The notes under the pieces were generated by a model, which saw nothing but the letters and a program-made list of their open reading frames with translations, searched no databases and was not told where the DNA came from. Position numbers and translations under genes: made by a program. From Gambelia wislizenii (Eukaryota; Chordata; Lepidosauria; Squamata; Crotaphytidae), in contig JAUMIR010000003.1 in the NCBI GenBank assembly GCA_030847615.1, positions 337,285,756 to 337,349,755 on the forward strand: a stretch of DNA of 64,000 bases, in the 5' to 3' direction. Positions within the stretch are counted from its first letter, which is position 1. Each line of letters begins with the position of its first letter. Shown one piece after another: positions 1 through 10,297 of the stretch.

Positions 1-175
1 AGACCGCGTGGAAGAGAGAGAGGAGAACAAAGACTCTAACTTCCGGATCAAAGGTCTTCTTCCTGCTTAGGCTGGGCGGTCCTAGCTTCCCAATCATTCA
101 GGATTCAGGATTGTTCCTGCCACCTACCCTACAGAAAGTACCTTCACGGTGAGTACCCAATGTAACATTTCTAGT
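1..175 (+). repeat. Possible right end of a DIRS-like element, cut by the window start
   Basis: The first 150-odd bases end in a TCACGGTGAGTACCCAATG motif. This resembles the right ends of the DIRS elements elsewhere in the window, which end in CACAGGTAAG followed by ACC or CAAC. No coding sequence is visible and the rest of the element would lie outside the window. It could equally be unrelated unique sequence. Confidence 0.25.
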
Positions 176-194
176 CTTTGAAGCAACACAAAAC

Positions 195-757
195 AAATTT
201 GTCTCCCCGTTTTTTTACATGATATCCCTTCAAATATTTAAAGATGGCTATCATGCTATCTCTGAGTCTTTCTTTCTTTCTGCTAAACATACACAAATAC
301 CTAATCTGAAATACCTAATCTGTTCTTCATTTCCATGCCCTTTACCATTTTGGTGGCTCTCTTCTGTACATGTCAATATCTTTCTTGAACTGTGGTGCCC
401 GTTACTGGACACAGTTTTCCTGATGAGGTCTGAGCAAAGTAGAATAGGAGTGATACTATTACTTCCCTCAGTCTGGATGGTATGCTCCTGTTGATGCAAC
501 CTAGAATTGCATTGGGAGGGGGGGTTGGCCACTGCATTACATGTTGACTCATGTATAGCTTGTGGCCTACTAAGACCCCTAGATCCTTTTAACATGTACT
601 GTGGCTCAAGCCAGGTGTCACACATTTATACTTGTGTATTTCATTTTTTCTGCCTTATCCCTGTTGCTATTATTTTTATTAGTTTTGGCCCAGCTCTCCA
701 ATCTGTTACGATCATTATTAGCATCCCTTTCAAATTTGGTGTCTTCTGCACTTTTGG
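195..757 (-). mobile_element. CR1-type LINE fragment, 3' part of ORF2 and 3' region
   Basis: Read on the minus strand, this stretch has the usual order of a CR1 3' region: a segment ending ORF2, then the piece whose complement reads as short peptides such as KGSRGLSRP. The plus-strand text (ATTGCATTGG, TGTGGCCTACTAAGACCCC, TCAAATATTTAAAGATGGCTA) matches what I know of amniote CR1 reverse complements. All frames are broken, so it is an old inactive copy. Confidence 0.6.
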
Positions 758-766
758 TAAGTATAC

Positions 767-788
767 TGTGTGTGTGTGTGTGTGTGTG
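767..788. repeat. (TG)n microsatellite
   Basis: An uninterrupted run of TG dinucleotides directly after the CR1 fragment. Confidence 0.9.
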
Positions 789-1214
789 GTAGGAAGAAGA
801 TTCATCCCGCATCAACCCAACAAAGACTGAATGTGCTCACTTGGAATGGAATATTGAGAGTCTGTGCAAGTGGATTAGAGAACCATGAAGTGAGAGAAAT
901 AGAATGGAGTACACAGTAAGAGAGAGCATGGTTGGCTAGTGAGACCCTGAACATGGGCACCCCAGCTTCAATACTTGATTGCCCATTTTACTTGTGTTAC
1001 TTGAGTAATATTAACTCATGATGGGAGAATATTTTTTTTAACTTGATATTGTATGGCTCACTTTGTGTTCTAGTTTAATTTTTTTTGTGTTTGCTTGCCT
1101 GTAAGCTTTCCAATGACTTCTAGAATTGTAGAATTGTTTGAAATTGAGAACTAGTAAGACATAATTAGTTCAGTGTTTGTAATGGCATTCTTCCCCAAGA
1201 GTACTTATTTTAAA

Positions 1215-1721
1215 CTAGCTGGACCCAGCAGATCATATGCTATTAAAAAAACTCTCCCCAAAATGCCCAGGAGATCTCATGACAACCCTTTGAGGTAGGC
1301 TGGTGGGTTTAACTCGCCCACCCGCCGCTCATTCTGCCCCTTGCCCCCCCCCCACAGCTCGTTCTGCCTCCTGTTGCTCCCTACTGCTCATTCTGCCACT
1401 CCCCCATTCATTCTGCCCCTCCCCACCACTTGTTTTGCCCCTCCCCACCACTTGTTTTGCCCCTCCCCACCACTCGTTCTGCCCACCCACCGCTCGTCCT
1501 GCCTCTCTCACTCCACCCCCTGCACTCCAGAACACACACGCACACACCACATCCACCCCCATGTTACTCACTCTTCAGCTCCAGCTGCCATGTTTGAGAT
1601 CTACATGGTCAGTGTGCTGATTGGCTGCCCAACAGACCTGTGATTGGTTGGTCAGTTCCCTTAGCAGCCAATCAGCACACTGGAAACAGCAACATACCCA
1701 AGAAAATTATAGAGAGAGAGA
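1215..1721 (-). mobile_element. Helitron-like non-autonomous element, copy 1
   Basis: Read on the minus strand, the repeat starts with TCTCTCTC, preceded by A, and ends with GGGTCCAGCTAG, followed by T. That is the A|TC...CTAG|T arrangement of Helitrons. A second copy on the plus strand at 62497-63276 shares both ends: near the 5' side CTTGGGTATGTTGCT and GTGCTGATTGGC, near the 3' side GGGTTGTC, TTTTGGGGAG and CTGGGTCCAGCTAG. No convincing terminal hairpin and no protein are visible, so the class is tentative, but the shared repeat itself is clear. Confidence 0.5.
1325..1512. repeat. C-rich minisatellite inside the Helitron-like repeat
   Basis: Several tandem copies of a roughly 20-23 bp unit of the form CCACCACTTGTTTTGCCCCTC. 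The open frames crossing it are low-complexity Pro/Ser/Cys or Gly/Arg peptides with no gene-like features. Confidence 0.75.
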
Positions 1722-3705
1722 TGAGCTTGTTCTTTTTGTCTCACTTGTATGTTCTCCGTGATAAAATAAAATAAAATAAAATATACAGTATAGTGTGTCA
1801 TCCTTGTAAAAAAAATGGAAATGTTTCAATGGTTAGATCAATTTTTTGACCTATAAGTAACAGGGTAATTGAAAATAAATTGATACCTCCTTTGATCTGT
1901 GAATTCTAAGTGGAGTTTGGTCTGATTCACCTGCATTCCTAGGTAGTTTTATATGCTGATGCTAATATGTCTCTTGCATTACCTCAAGGATGCTGTGGTT
2001 TCTGGAAAAGATTGCAGCAGGTAATTATAATAGTCTCTTCCTTTGCATTGTAAATAGCCCCTGAGTGAGTTTACTGATGCATCTTGGGAGGCAGGGAAGA
2101 CTCTTGGCTGATAGAGTTCATATGTGAAGTGCTAATTAAATTGAGAATGTTATTGCTCACACAGATACTATAAACATGGTTTTTAGATATGGGAAGAACT
2201 GTGTCTATTGTTTAATTTGTGTGTAACCACGGTTTACACCACAGTTTAGTATCTGAAATACGTTGCAAAAGACTTGCACTTAGACTCAAAGAATTCTGAA
2301 GCCAGAAAATTGTTCTGAGTACCAGAGTTCTGTGTAGCTCATACTTCTTCCACACCTAGATCCACTCCTGGATACCCAGACTTTCCTCATTTTAGCAAAA
2401 TAAGGGTTTGATTTCAACAGTACAATTTGTTGAAAGAGTTCGAAGTCAAATTTTTTTGCCAGTCTACTGCGAATGACCGGGAGATCTACCAGTTGATACA
2501 GGTTTTCCTTTTGGCCATTTCTGTTTTACCAAACCTAAAGTTAAGGTTTCACTTGAGAAATCCTGCTGTATTTAGCACCTTCTGGAATGCTGAGTATTTT
2601 CTGATAGAAGCAAAGCAACTAGCCTTTGAGGAAGATGCACAGTGATATTGCAACGTTTTGATAGTGGCAGAAGCAGCAGCCCAATTTTTGAATTTCTCTA
2701 ATGTCTGTTTAAAAATGACCATTTTGAGTTTTAAAGCCTGCTGTCCAGTAGCTACTACTTATGCAGAAATGAAACAAATACCTCAGTCTTGAATGTTAGA
2801 ATGAGCTTGGTTTAATGCTGCCATCCTTTCTTATTAAAATTCTTGTAAATTGTTCGGGTCTTAGCTTTAAAAAAGGACATTATTATCCCATAATATTTTA
2901 TGGCTTTTCTAACATTTGAATTGCCTTATATTGAGGTCAGACTGATGATTCCTTTAACCAAGTGTTGTCTGCTCTGGCTCCTCAAGGCTTCAAACAGAGG
3001 TCTTTCCTGGCTGTGAAATCTAAATTCCTTTTAACTGGATAAGGAGAGGTGAACCTGGAACCTGTTCTCTGGCACTGAATTATGTTCTTTTCTGAATATC
3101 TTGCTGTCATTTTTTACTCTTGTTTTTAAAAAGCTGCTGGTTGGAGCAGGAATAGCTTTTAAATGAATGTTTCAGAAAATAACTGCAATGGAATTACTTG
3201 AGCTGGGCAATATAAAAGGATTAATATTCAGTATAGTGTGGTTTTTAACATTGCTTTTTTATTAGCCTTGAAACATGATTTAGAAAGGAAAGTTTTCTAT
3301 AAAATACGTCTCACATTCTTCAAATATTTTGAAAACCAATAAAAAAGGAGCCAGGACTGGATTGTTGCTTAAGCTAACTTGTTATAGGAGGGCAGAATTT
3401 ATTTTGGTCACCAACAGAAAGAACTTTGCTTCCTGTTAGAATCTGATATAGCTATTTCTGCTGTTCCTCCTAGAATAAGGAGTGTATTATGTCAGCAGGG
3501 ACATTAGTATGTAACCAGCTAGATATGTATGACCTAAGAGCTTTGGCTGTCATGTTAGAAGGGAATTTACTGTTGTTTTGGCATCAAAAAGCAGGGGTGG
3601 GGGAGATGCTTCAGAAATTGGTGGGAGTTGGGCATCATTTAAAATTGTTTACCTAGAGCTGAGAACACCCTGAAGTTCACTGCACATTGCTTTTGTTAAA
3701 AAGTT
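1722..3705. other. AT-rich intronic or intergenic DNA with no recognised element
   Basis: About 2 kb without a believable coding frame or a repeat I recognise. The longest frame (72 codons at 2427-2645) has no domain-like features. Most simply this is part of UBL3 intron 1. Confidence 0.5.
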
Positions 3706-3765
3706 CATAGAATCATAGAATTGCAGAGTTGGAAGAGACCACGAGGGCCATCCAGTCCAAGCTAC
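3706..3765 (-). mobile_element. CR1 3'-terminal fragment
   Basis: The text CATAGAATCATAGAATTGCAG followed by GTTGGAAGAGACC and GGGCCATCCAGTCCA is the reverse complement of the CR1 3' end with its short terminal ATTCTATG repeats. Only about 60 bp survive, as expected of a strongly 5'-truncated CR1 insertion. Confidence 0.8.
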
Positions 3766-4411
3766 ATCATTATTTTGGTTAGATGCAAACATTTTATGTT
3801 CCCTGTAGAGTCACCTGTTCCTTACAGAGTAGAATATGAAATATGAAACAATTCAGGTATCCTGTTATTTGGCATATAGTAGTTGGGAAATTATTTTAGA
3901 AAAAAGCAGTCTGCCTTAAATATGTTCAGAGCTATTTTTGGAACATTCCGAAATAGATCCAGAGGCAAAAGGAATGAGGTGAAATTTTATTTATTGGGCA
4001 TAATTTCATTTTGAAACTTTTACCCTCAATGCTGTTATTCCATATAATCACAAGTAGAGCCTTCCTTTAGCAAGCATGCCAGATGTCATAAAATTCTACA
4101 ATATTTGGATTATCATATTTCTGGACAGGTAAATCTTTTTGCCAAAATATGTAGCCCTTTCATTGGTCTCTTCACAGTGTCCCCCTCAGTAAGATAAGGT
4201 GTTTCTAGATAACTGTAGTTTCCAAACCAGGATCCTAGATCATGGTTTGAAGTTGGTTTAAGATCCTGCCTTTTTCAGTACAGCAGGTCCATGTATTATG
4301 CAAGGATTCTGTTCTGGGATCCTTCACACAGTGCAATTTTTGTGTATAATCTGGAACCACTTTTCCTTGCCCAAAATGAATGTTGAATGCATTGAGGCCA
4401 CCAAAAAAACA

Positions 4412-4690
4412 TCAGTATTGACCTGTTGATGTACGGCTAACATGAGAAGAGGAAACTTCATCAGAAGGAGGGTCTTCAGAAGGTGGTCCTGGATTGTTGC
4501 GCCAAGACACGAGCGATGGTTCGATTATGATGTTGAGAGCAGACATTGTGAATGCTTGGATGTTGAGGTCCCAAGCAGATGGTGTTGATGGGTGGGGGTC
4601 CTCAGTTGCCAAAGCCTTTAGGAAGAACGTGATAATGTGAAGTTGTTGCCTCTTTCTTTTTAACTTAGGATGATGCATTGGTGAAACCAT
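4412..4690 (-). pseudogene. Tigger-like transposase remnant, C-terminal part
   Basis: A minus-strand frame of 92 codons lying between the transposon's left end and the LINE insertion. It is placed where the C-terminal end of a Tigger transposase should be, and its Ser/Pro/Asp-rich text (PSEDPPSDEVSS) has the loose acidic look of those tails. It has no independent hallmark, so the call rests mainly on position and shared orientation with the remnant at 11035-11316. Confidence 0.45.
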
Positions 4691-4750
4691 TCAGTAAACA
4701 AGATGGTGGTCACTCACACTTTGTTATTATGCTGCTGGAAAACGAGCAAA

Positions 4751-4763
4751 TAAAGCTTGTTTT
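4751..4763. repeat. Target-site duplication of the LINE, 3'-side copy
   Basis: TAAAGCTTGTTTT here is identical to 10874-10886. The pair brackets the LINE exactly, with the LINE's A-rich 3' tail (T-rich on this strand) following immediately. Confidence 0.85.
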
Positions 4764-4988
4764 TTTTAACAACAACATACCTTTATTTCAGCCAACAGGC
4801 CATTAGGCATCACAGTATATATAAAACATATAAAACATGTTAAAATAACTTTATAAACAAATATTCATGACATGCTCGTACAGCGTACATATGTACATAC
4901 ATATATGCATATACCAAGTCACTTACAAGTACATTAGGTGATACTAGTCCATATGAGACTGGGACAAGATGGAAATTTATATAGGTAT

Positions 4989-7900
4989 TTAAAGAGCAAT
5001 AGACGGGGCTGTTTGTTTTACATGGGTCATAATCTTACGAGTTTTAACAGCAGAAAGGAGAAACTTAGCCACTGTTTCTGTTTTACTCTTCTCAGAATCG
5101 TTTAACAGATACACCAGGTACCAATTGATTGGCCTGCCTGGGAACTTATGCAAAAGGGGTGAAATTAATCTTAACCTCTCATCCCTGTAAAAAGTACAGA
5201 AAAATAGGACATGCTCTAGGCACTCGACAGAACCTTCACCACAAGGACAAACCCGTTCATGGTAGGGAGTTCCCTTGAAGCGGCCTTCTAGCAAGGCAGA
5301 GGGGATAACATTGAATCTTGCTCTAGTAAACACAACTCGATATTTTGAGATGGTCAGATTTTGTAAAAAATGTGCCATCCTCTCAAAATTAAACTGCAAT
5401 CCTAAACTGATGGGAGAACAAGTGGTGCGGGCAGAGGATAAAGAATATTGTATATCAATATCTTTTATACGGCGAACCAGAATCTGCTGTGCCCTAGGCA
5501 TATCATATGTAATAAGGAAGTTGTTTGAAAAGCCTACTCTCTGCAATTTTTCCTTGATATTTTTAGACCAAAGGGTGGTATAATTGTCTTTCATTACAAG
5601 ATACGAGTATCCTAGCTCAGGGCCAGCATAGAAAAGTTTAAGCCAATACTTTAGGGCCCACATCCAGGCAATACATTCAACTGAATGATAACCCGCTTCA
5701 AGCCGTAAAACAGCTGATGGAACACAGTTGGGTACTCCAAATAATTTCCGAAGGTAGGTTGAAAGAATTCGTTCTAATGCTGAAGAAAAACCTAGGATCC
5801 AAATAGGTATGCCAAATAACAGTTGTGGCAAGACCTTGGCCTGGAACACCCTGAGTGCTGCTGGTAAAAATTGGCCCCCTTTAGTGTAAAAAAACAGAAC
5901 TAATGCCTTAGCACTGTTATTTGCTGATTGAATAGCAGCGGACCGGTGGGATACCCAACCACACGATGACTGGAATGTTACTCCTAAATACTTGAAGTGT
6001 TTAACTTGCTCTAACTTGTGTCCGTTTATGACCCAGTTGGACCGACTTTGATTCTTGGAGAAAACCATGATTTTAGATTTACTATAGTTGATGGTTAAGC
6101 GGTTTTCTTCACAGTACCCCCCTAAAGCTCTCAGTGTTTGTTTCAGACCTATTTTGGTAAATGAGAGGAGAACTGCATCGTCTGCATACAGCAATAAAGG
6201 AATACTAGCTGAGCCCAATTTGGGTGGGTGACGGGATTCTGAGGTGATAAGGGCTGAAAGATCATTAAGGTATAAGTTGAATATTAAAGGTGCCAATATA
6301 CAACCTTGACGCACACCCTTGTTAGCAGGAATTGATTTTGTGAGATTACCCTGGGTACCACATCTCACTTGTATAGTCGTGTTTCTATACAGATTCATAA
6401 TCAGCCATAATAATCTCCTGTCAATAGAGGAGGCAAGAAGCTTGATCCATAATCTCTCTTTTGGGATTAAATCAAAAGCTGATTTCAGATCAATGAATGC
6501 AGCATATAAACCCTTACTTTGGGAGTTAGAATATTTCTCAGCCAGGTGATTCAAGACCAGGCAATGATCGTACGTTGACCTACTCTTTCTGAAGCCAATT
6601 TGTTCATCGCCGATAATGTTCTCATTCTCTATCCAATCAGAGAGACGGTTGTTGAGAAATCGGCCGTAGAGTTTACCCACAACAGAAAGTAAACTAATAG
6701 GACGATAGTTGGATGGATCATTCTTAACTCCCTTCTTATAAATAGGGATTATAATTGCTTTTGACCAGCTAGGAGGTATTCTGGCTGTCTGATTAATGAG
6801 GGTAAAAATTGAGGCAAGTAGAGGTGCCCACCATGAGATGTTTACTTTCAAAAGCTCAGGCAAGATTAAATCAGGCCCTGGGGCTTTTCCAGGCTTAAGC
6901 TGAGTAATTAACATCTTTAACTCTTCTTGGGATACAGGGGGCCACTGAGGAGTAACCAAGCAATTTAGAGGGGATGAGTACGGCTCACTGGGGATAACTG
7001 AAACCTGATCCCCGCTGTCTCTATACAATGTGGAAAAGTAATCCTCCGATACATTTATGGGGATGTTACAAGGAGGAGAGCCACCAATGTTTCCTATCAT
7101 CCCTGTAACTGTGGCCCAGAAGAGCTTGGTGTTTTTTTGTAGGGAAAAGTTTATCAATGATGTCCATTGCCTCTGAACTGCCTCTTTCTTTTTCCTTGCC
7201 AAGAGTGACTTGTAACGTCTTCTGGTGATGTAATAGGATTGAGGCAATGTCTGGCAATTATCTCTCCTATATTGGATATACTTATTCCTTAGATGACTTC
7301 TAGCTTCAGCACAGGCTTTATCAAACCAGGGGGCTGAAACTTTGTGCTTAAAATTTCTAGGCCTCCTCTCTGTGCACCTCAACGATGTTGCCAATGTCGT
7401 GAGGAGCTGAGAGTAGTTCTCTAGGGCATCCTGCACATCTTGTGACTCAATGATCTGTTTTTTAAGCCCCAGACACAATGCTGAATTAAGGAGTACTGAA
7501 ATCTCTCCACGGAGATTTTCTGTCCACCATAGCCTTTTCTGTCTAAGCACCATGGCTGAATCGGTAAAATGAGGTTGTGTCTGGGAATGAATATTAGTGG
7601 AGATCTCAAAGGAGAGGGAAAGAGGAAGATGATCACTATCAAGCCTAGTACCCACAGAGAATCTCTCTATAAAATTGACAAGGGCAATTGAAACTAAAGC
7701 GTAATCAATAGTACTGCTACCTTTTGCTGATATATATGTGTACTCGCCACATGGGTCAAATAAAGGATTCCCATTGAGCATTCTTAAAGCAAGGCGCTCA
7801 ACCATCTGAACAAAGCATATGCCAGCATAATTGATCCCCCGATCTTTAGAGTGTCTATCAATATTCAAGATACATTCCTCCATCTCTTCTAAACACCACG

Positions 7901-8489
7901 CATGGGAAGAAACAAGGGCCTCATTGTTTTGGCCAATTCGGGCATTAAAATCCCCCATCAGAACTAAAAGGGAAGAGGGGAATTGTCCCTCTAATTTAAC
8001 AATATAATTTTCCAATGTTTCCCACACCTTATTGTTGCAGTCCCTACTGAGTTTTGGTGGAATATATACATTTATCATCAATAAACACAAAGTACCAAGA
8101 TCAATTAAACAGGCCATAGCGATTGGTTCACAATGAGGCAGACACTTGATAACAACTTTAAGTGCTGTAGAAATCAGGATAGCGAGTCCTGCACTAGGTC
8201 TTCCTTTGCCAGAAGGTCTAATAGCTGGTAAATCCAATACAGTGTATCCATTACAGTCTAGTTCAGATGTACACCATGTCTCTTGAAGGAAGATCACATC
8301 AAACTCGTTGATGTAATCTATCACATCAAGATCGTTGATCTTAGAATTCCACCCAGCTATGTTCCAGGAAATGCGTTTAAATAAACATTTTGTTGGTGAA
8401 AGTGCTTTTACATTATCGAGGGCTAGGGCATCTGCATCAGAGCCACAAGATTGTACATTTTTGAATGTTGCACACTGATGCTTGTATTG
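4989..8489 (-). CDS. LINE ORF2: endonuclease / reverse transcriptase
   Basis: Open for 1166 codons from just after the ORF1 stop to the TAA at 4989. The first 55 codons contain the endonuclease start (KRISWNIAGWNSK), so the frame begins well before the GTG at 8324. Counting residues from that GTG: FLQETW 12-17, MGDFNARIG 123-131 and DSDHLPL 229-235 are endonuclease motifs. PGKAPGPD near 478-485, NYRPISLL 539-546, DLKSAFD 612-618, GVRQGCILAPL 670-680 and YADD 713-716 are reverse transcriptase motifs. A C-x-C-x6-C-x2-H-x4-C motif lies at 1026-1043. No RNase H is apparent. There is no ATG between the ORF1 stop and the endonuclease; the first in-frame Met is at about residue 70. The catalytic motifs look intact, so the enzyme could be functional if translated. 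Confidence 0.9.
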   Translation of the reverse strand, partial: QYKHQCATFKNVQSCGSDADALALDNVKALSPTKCLFKRISWNIAGWNSKINDLDVIDYINEFDVIFLQETWCTSELDCNGYTVLDLPAIRPSGKGRPSAGLAILISTALKVVIKCLPHCEPIAMACLIDLGTLCLLMINVYIPPKLSRDCNNKVWETLENYIVKLEGQFPSSLLVLMGDFNARIGQNNEALVSSHAWCLEEMEECILNIDRHSKDRGINYAGICFVQMVERLALRMLNGNPLFDPCGEYTYISAKGSSTIDYALVSIALVNFIERFSVGTRLDSDHLPLSLSFEISTNIHSQTQPHFTDSAMVLRQKRLWWTENLRGEISVLLNSALCLGLKKQIIESQDVQDALENYSQLLTTLATSLRCTERRPRNFKHKVSAPWFDKACAEARSHLRNKYIQYRRDNCQTLPQSYYITRRRYKSLLARKKKEAVQRQWTSLINFSLQKNTKLFWATVTGMIGNIGGSPPCNIPINVSEDYFSTLYRDSGDQVSVIPSEPYSSPLNCLVTPQWPPVSQEELKMLITQLKPGKAPGPDLILPELLKVNISWWAPLLASIFTLINQTARIPPSWSKAIIIPIYKKGVKNDPSNYRPISLLSVVGKLYGRFLNNRLSDWIENENIIGDEQIGFRKSRSTYDHCLVLNHLAEKYSNSQSKGLYAAFIDLKSAFDLIPKERLWIKLLASSIDRRLLWLIMNLYRNTTIQVRCGTQGNLTKSIPANKGVRQGCILAPLIFNLYLNDLSALITSESRHPPKLGSASIPLLLYADDAVLLSFTKIGLKQTLRALGGYCEENRLTINYSKSKIMVFSKNQSRSNWVINGHKLEQVKHFKYLGVTFQSSCGWVSHRSAAIQSANNSAKALVLFFYTKGGQFLPAALRVFQAKVLPQLLFGIPIWILGFSSALERILSTYLRKLFGVPNCVPSAVLRLEAGYHSVECIAWMWALKYWLKLFYAGPELGYSYLVMKDNYTTLWSKNIKEKLQRVGFSNNFLITYDMPRAQQILVRRIKDIDIQYSLSSARTTCSPISLGLQFNFERMAHFLQNLTISKYRVVFTRARFNVIPSALLEGRFKGTPYHERVCPCGEGSVECLEHVLFFCTFYRDERLRLISPLLHKFPGRPINWYLVYLLNDSEKSKTETVAKFLLSAVKTRKIMTHVKQTAPSIAL

Positions 8490-10202
8490 TCAATCAGTTC
8501 TTTGTCGCTGTTTCCATTGGCCTGCTTCATTATCAGATGCAGCCCCTTTGATCAAAATACACTCACTATCCTGAGTATCATCCCCAGATCTCTCAGGATC
8601 ATTCGTTGGTACATCAATGATGCTTGTGAGTGGCTGTATATCCATATCAAGGGCTATTTGAGGAGAGGTAGAGATAATTTTTGCCTCTGGGTTCTTCATC
8701 TCAAGCCAATCAGTGGTCCTGTGATTCTTGTCATTAGCTGTTGTTCTGATTCTCAGGTTGGAAGAATTTGTCAGTTTCTGTTCGTTCTTCCTCTGAAGGC
8801 TAAGTAAAATCGCTCTCAAGGAACTTAGCCTATCATTGATATCGGACTGGGCCACAGGGGGAAACATTTGAAATGTATTCATGAGAGACTCCTCCTCAGC
8901 AGTGATTGGGTCATTGAAAAGAAATGTCTGACTTTTTAATTTAGAGGATGTACGGACGGTTTGTTCCTCATGCCAGGAATGGTTTGAGCTGGGTACTGCA
9001 TCTCCTAGATCAATAAGATTATCATCCATGTTATCATTTATGTTACTATGAAGGATTAGTTTAGGAGCTGTGAATTTGAATATAGGCATTGGGGGAGCTT
9101 TATTCTGGAAAAATCGAGAGATTAGAAGTCCTCTGTTTAGTAACTGGTTCCTTAGAAGAAAAACTTTTCTAGCTGAGTGTTCATTTGAAAAGGTCACAAC
9201 AGCCCTAGCGTGTTTATAATTATAGAATAAGTATTCCACTTGAGCAATGTCATTGGGAGTGAGAACCCCACGACCATCAAATCCTAGGGTATGTAAAAGG
9301 TGGTCCTTGCGCACTTTCTGAGATACCAGAAAGTATCTCAGCAGAAAGAGCTTTGGTGTGGCTCTTTCTGATCTTAATTTCATGGCACTATTACTTTTCT
9401 TAGCTGTCTTTGGCTTCTTATGACATAAAGATTGTTCTCTGGTGGGAGGTTCCTTTTTATTGGTGTGCAGAGAGTTCTTATCTGAGACTAACGGCTTAGC
9501 TTCAAGTTCGGAATCTAACTTTACCAAGGATTCTGCAATAATTGTTAGTAAAGCATTGCATTCAGAAAGGAAGGACTTAATTGATTGTAGATCCTTATTT
9601 ATACTGCTGACCTGTTTAGTGAGGTTTGAAAGTTTCTCCTCTTGCCATTCCTCCTGGGGTAAACTACATTGCTGCAAGCCACTCCCAGTTTTGTTTCCCT
9701 TTGAAATCTCTGAGGTAGTTCCTTTTCTCCATGTTCTTGAATGATGAGAATTCTCAGTCTTGTTGTCAAAAGCTGAGTCGACCACAAAACTTATGTAACC
9801 CACATCATGAGGGTCAAACAGGATTTGTCTGTGATTCAGGGACCAATCAACAACAGAGCAAGAAGACAGTTCTGGGTCTGTATTTTTTATCACTACAGTT
9901 GGTGAAACATAAGCATGGCTTTCCCTTTGTGATGTTTCATGTTGTTGTGTTACACCCTTACTCTCAGCCTTCTCGGCAGTAGCAATTTCAGCTGCCAAGT
10001 TTATTCCACAATCATCTGGGGAAACACATAGAAGCTGTTTGTTGCTTAAAGTCCAATCAGCGGTCAAGTCCACCAGTGATATGTGGTCTAAATCTTTTAT
10101 TTCTTTTGTTTTTATTTCTTTTGTTTGTATATTTGATTTAACCTCTGGAGAGAAGTAAGCAGTGATTTTGGCTTGTTTTCGTTTTTTAAAACAGTGTTTA
10201 AC
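8490..10202 (-). CDS. LINE ORF1: coiled-coil and RRM-like nucleic-acid-binding protein
   Basis: The frame is open from 10202 to a TGA at 8490-8492; the first GTG is at 10073. Counting from that GTG (527 residues), two related segments, DWTLSNKQLL (6-15) and DWSLNHRQIL (76-85), suggest an N-terminal duplication. Residues 141-193 form a likely coiled coil (LTKQVSSINKDLQSIKSF). Residues about 240-322 look like an RRM (KLFLLRYFLVSQ, HARAVVTFSNEHSARKVFLL), as in L1-type ORF1 proteins. No ATG precedes residue 231 in this frame. A second frame with an ATG at 10297 runs to 10112 and probably supplies the original N terminus through a one-base frameshift in the A/T runs near 10180-10190. Confidence 0.75.
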   Translation of the reverse strand, partial: VKHCFKKRKQAKITAYFSPEVKSNIQTKEIKTKEIKDLDHISLVDLTADWTLSNKQLLCVSPDDCGINLAAEIATAEKAESKGVTQQHETSQRESHAYVSPTVVIKNTDPELSSCSVVDWSLNHRQILFDPHDVGYISFVVDSAFDNKTENSHHSRTWRKGTTSEISKGNKTGSGLQQCSLPQEEWQEEKLSNLTKQVSSINKDLQSIKSFLSECNALLTIIAESLVKLDSELEAKPLVSDKNSLHTNKKEPPTREQSLCHKKPKTAKKSNSAMKLRSERATPKLFLLRYFLVSQKVRKDHLLHTLGFDGRGVLTPNDIAQVEYLFYNYKHARAVVTFSNEHSARKVFLLRNQLLNRGLLISRFFQNKAPPMPIFKFTAPKLILHSNINDNMDDNLIDLGDAVPSSNHSWHEEQTVRTSSKLKSQTFLFNDPITAEEESLMNTFQMFPPVAQSDINDRLSSLRAILLSLQRKNEQKLTNSSNLRIRTTANDKNHRTTDWLEMKNPEAKIISTSPQIALDMDIQPLTSIIDVPTNDPERSGDDTQDSECILIKGAASDNEAGQWKQRQRTD

Positions 10203-10297
10203 TCATTAGGATTTAAAGGAGTGAAACCAAGGTTTTTATATCCCTTTCTTGTCAAAACCACCATTACGACTTTTAAGTTTAGACTTAAATTTGTCAA
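10112..10297 (-). CDS. Probable original N-terminal segment of LINE ORF1, out of frame
   Basis: A 61-codon frame starting with ATG immediately upstream of and overlapping the ORF1 frame, with text such as GYKNLGFTPLNPNELNTV. Its position in the LINE and the lack of any ATG in the main ORF1 frame make it the likely start of ORF1. It is separated from the rest by an indel; an independent small upstream ORF is the alternative. Confidence 0.4.
   Translation of the reverse strand: MTNLSLNLKVVMVVLTRKGYKNLGFTPLNPNELNTVLKNENKPKSLLTSLQRLNQIYKQKK

Noticed and set aside
1303..1643. Three overlapping frames of 80-105 codons
   Set aside because: They come from a C-rich minisatellite inside a mobile element.
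4799..4990. Host exon in the 3' region of the LINE
   Set aside because: Lies between the ORF2 stop and the target duplication, so it is the LINE 3' UTR.
8324..8324. GTG at 8324 as the start of LINE ORF2
   Set aside because: The endonuclease domain extends upstream in the same frame to the ORF1 stop, and GTG is not a usual start in eukaryotes.
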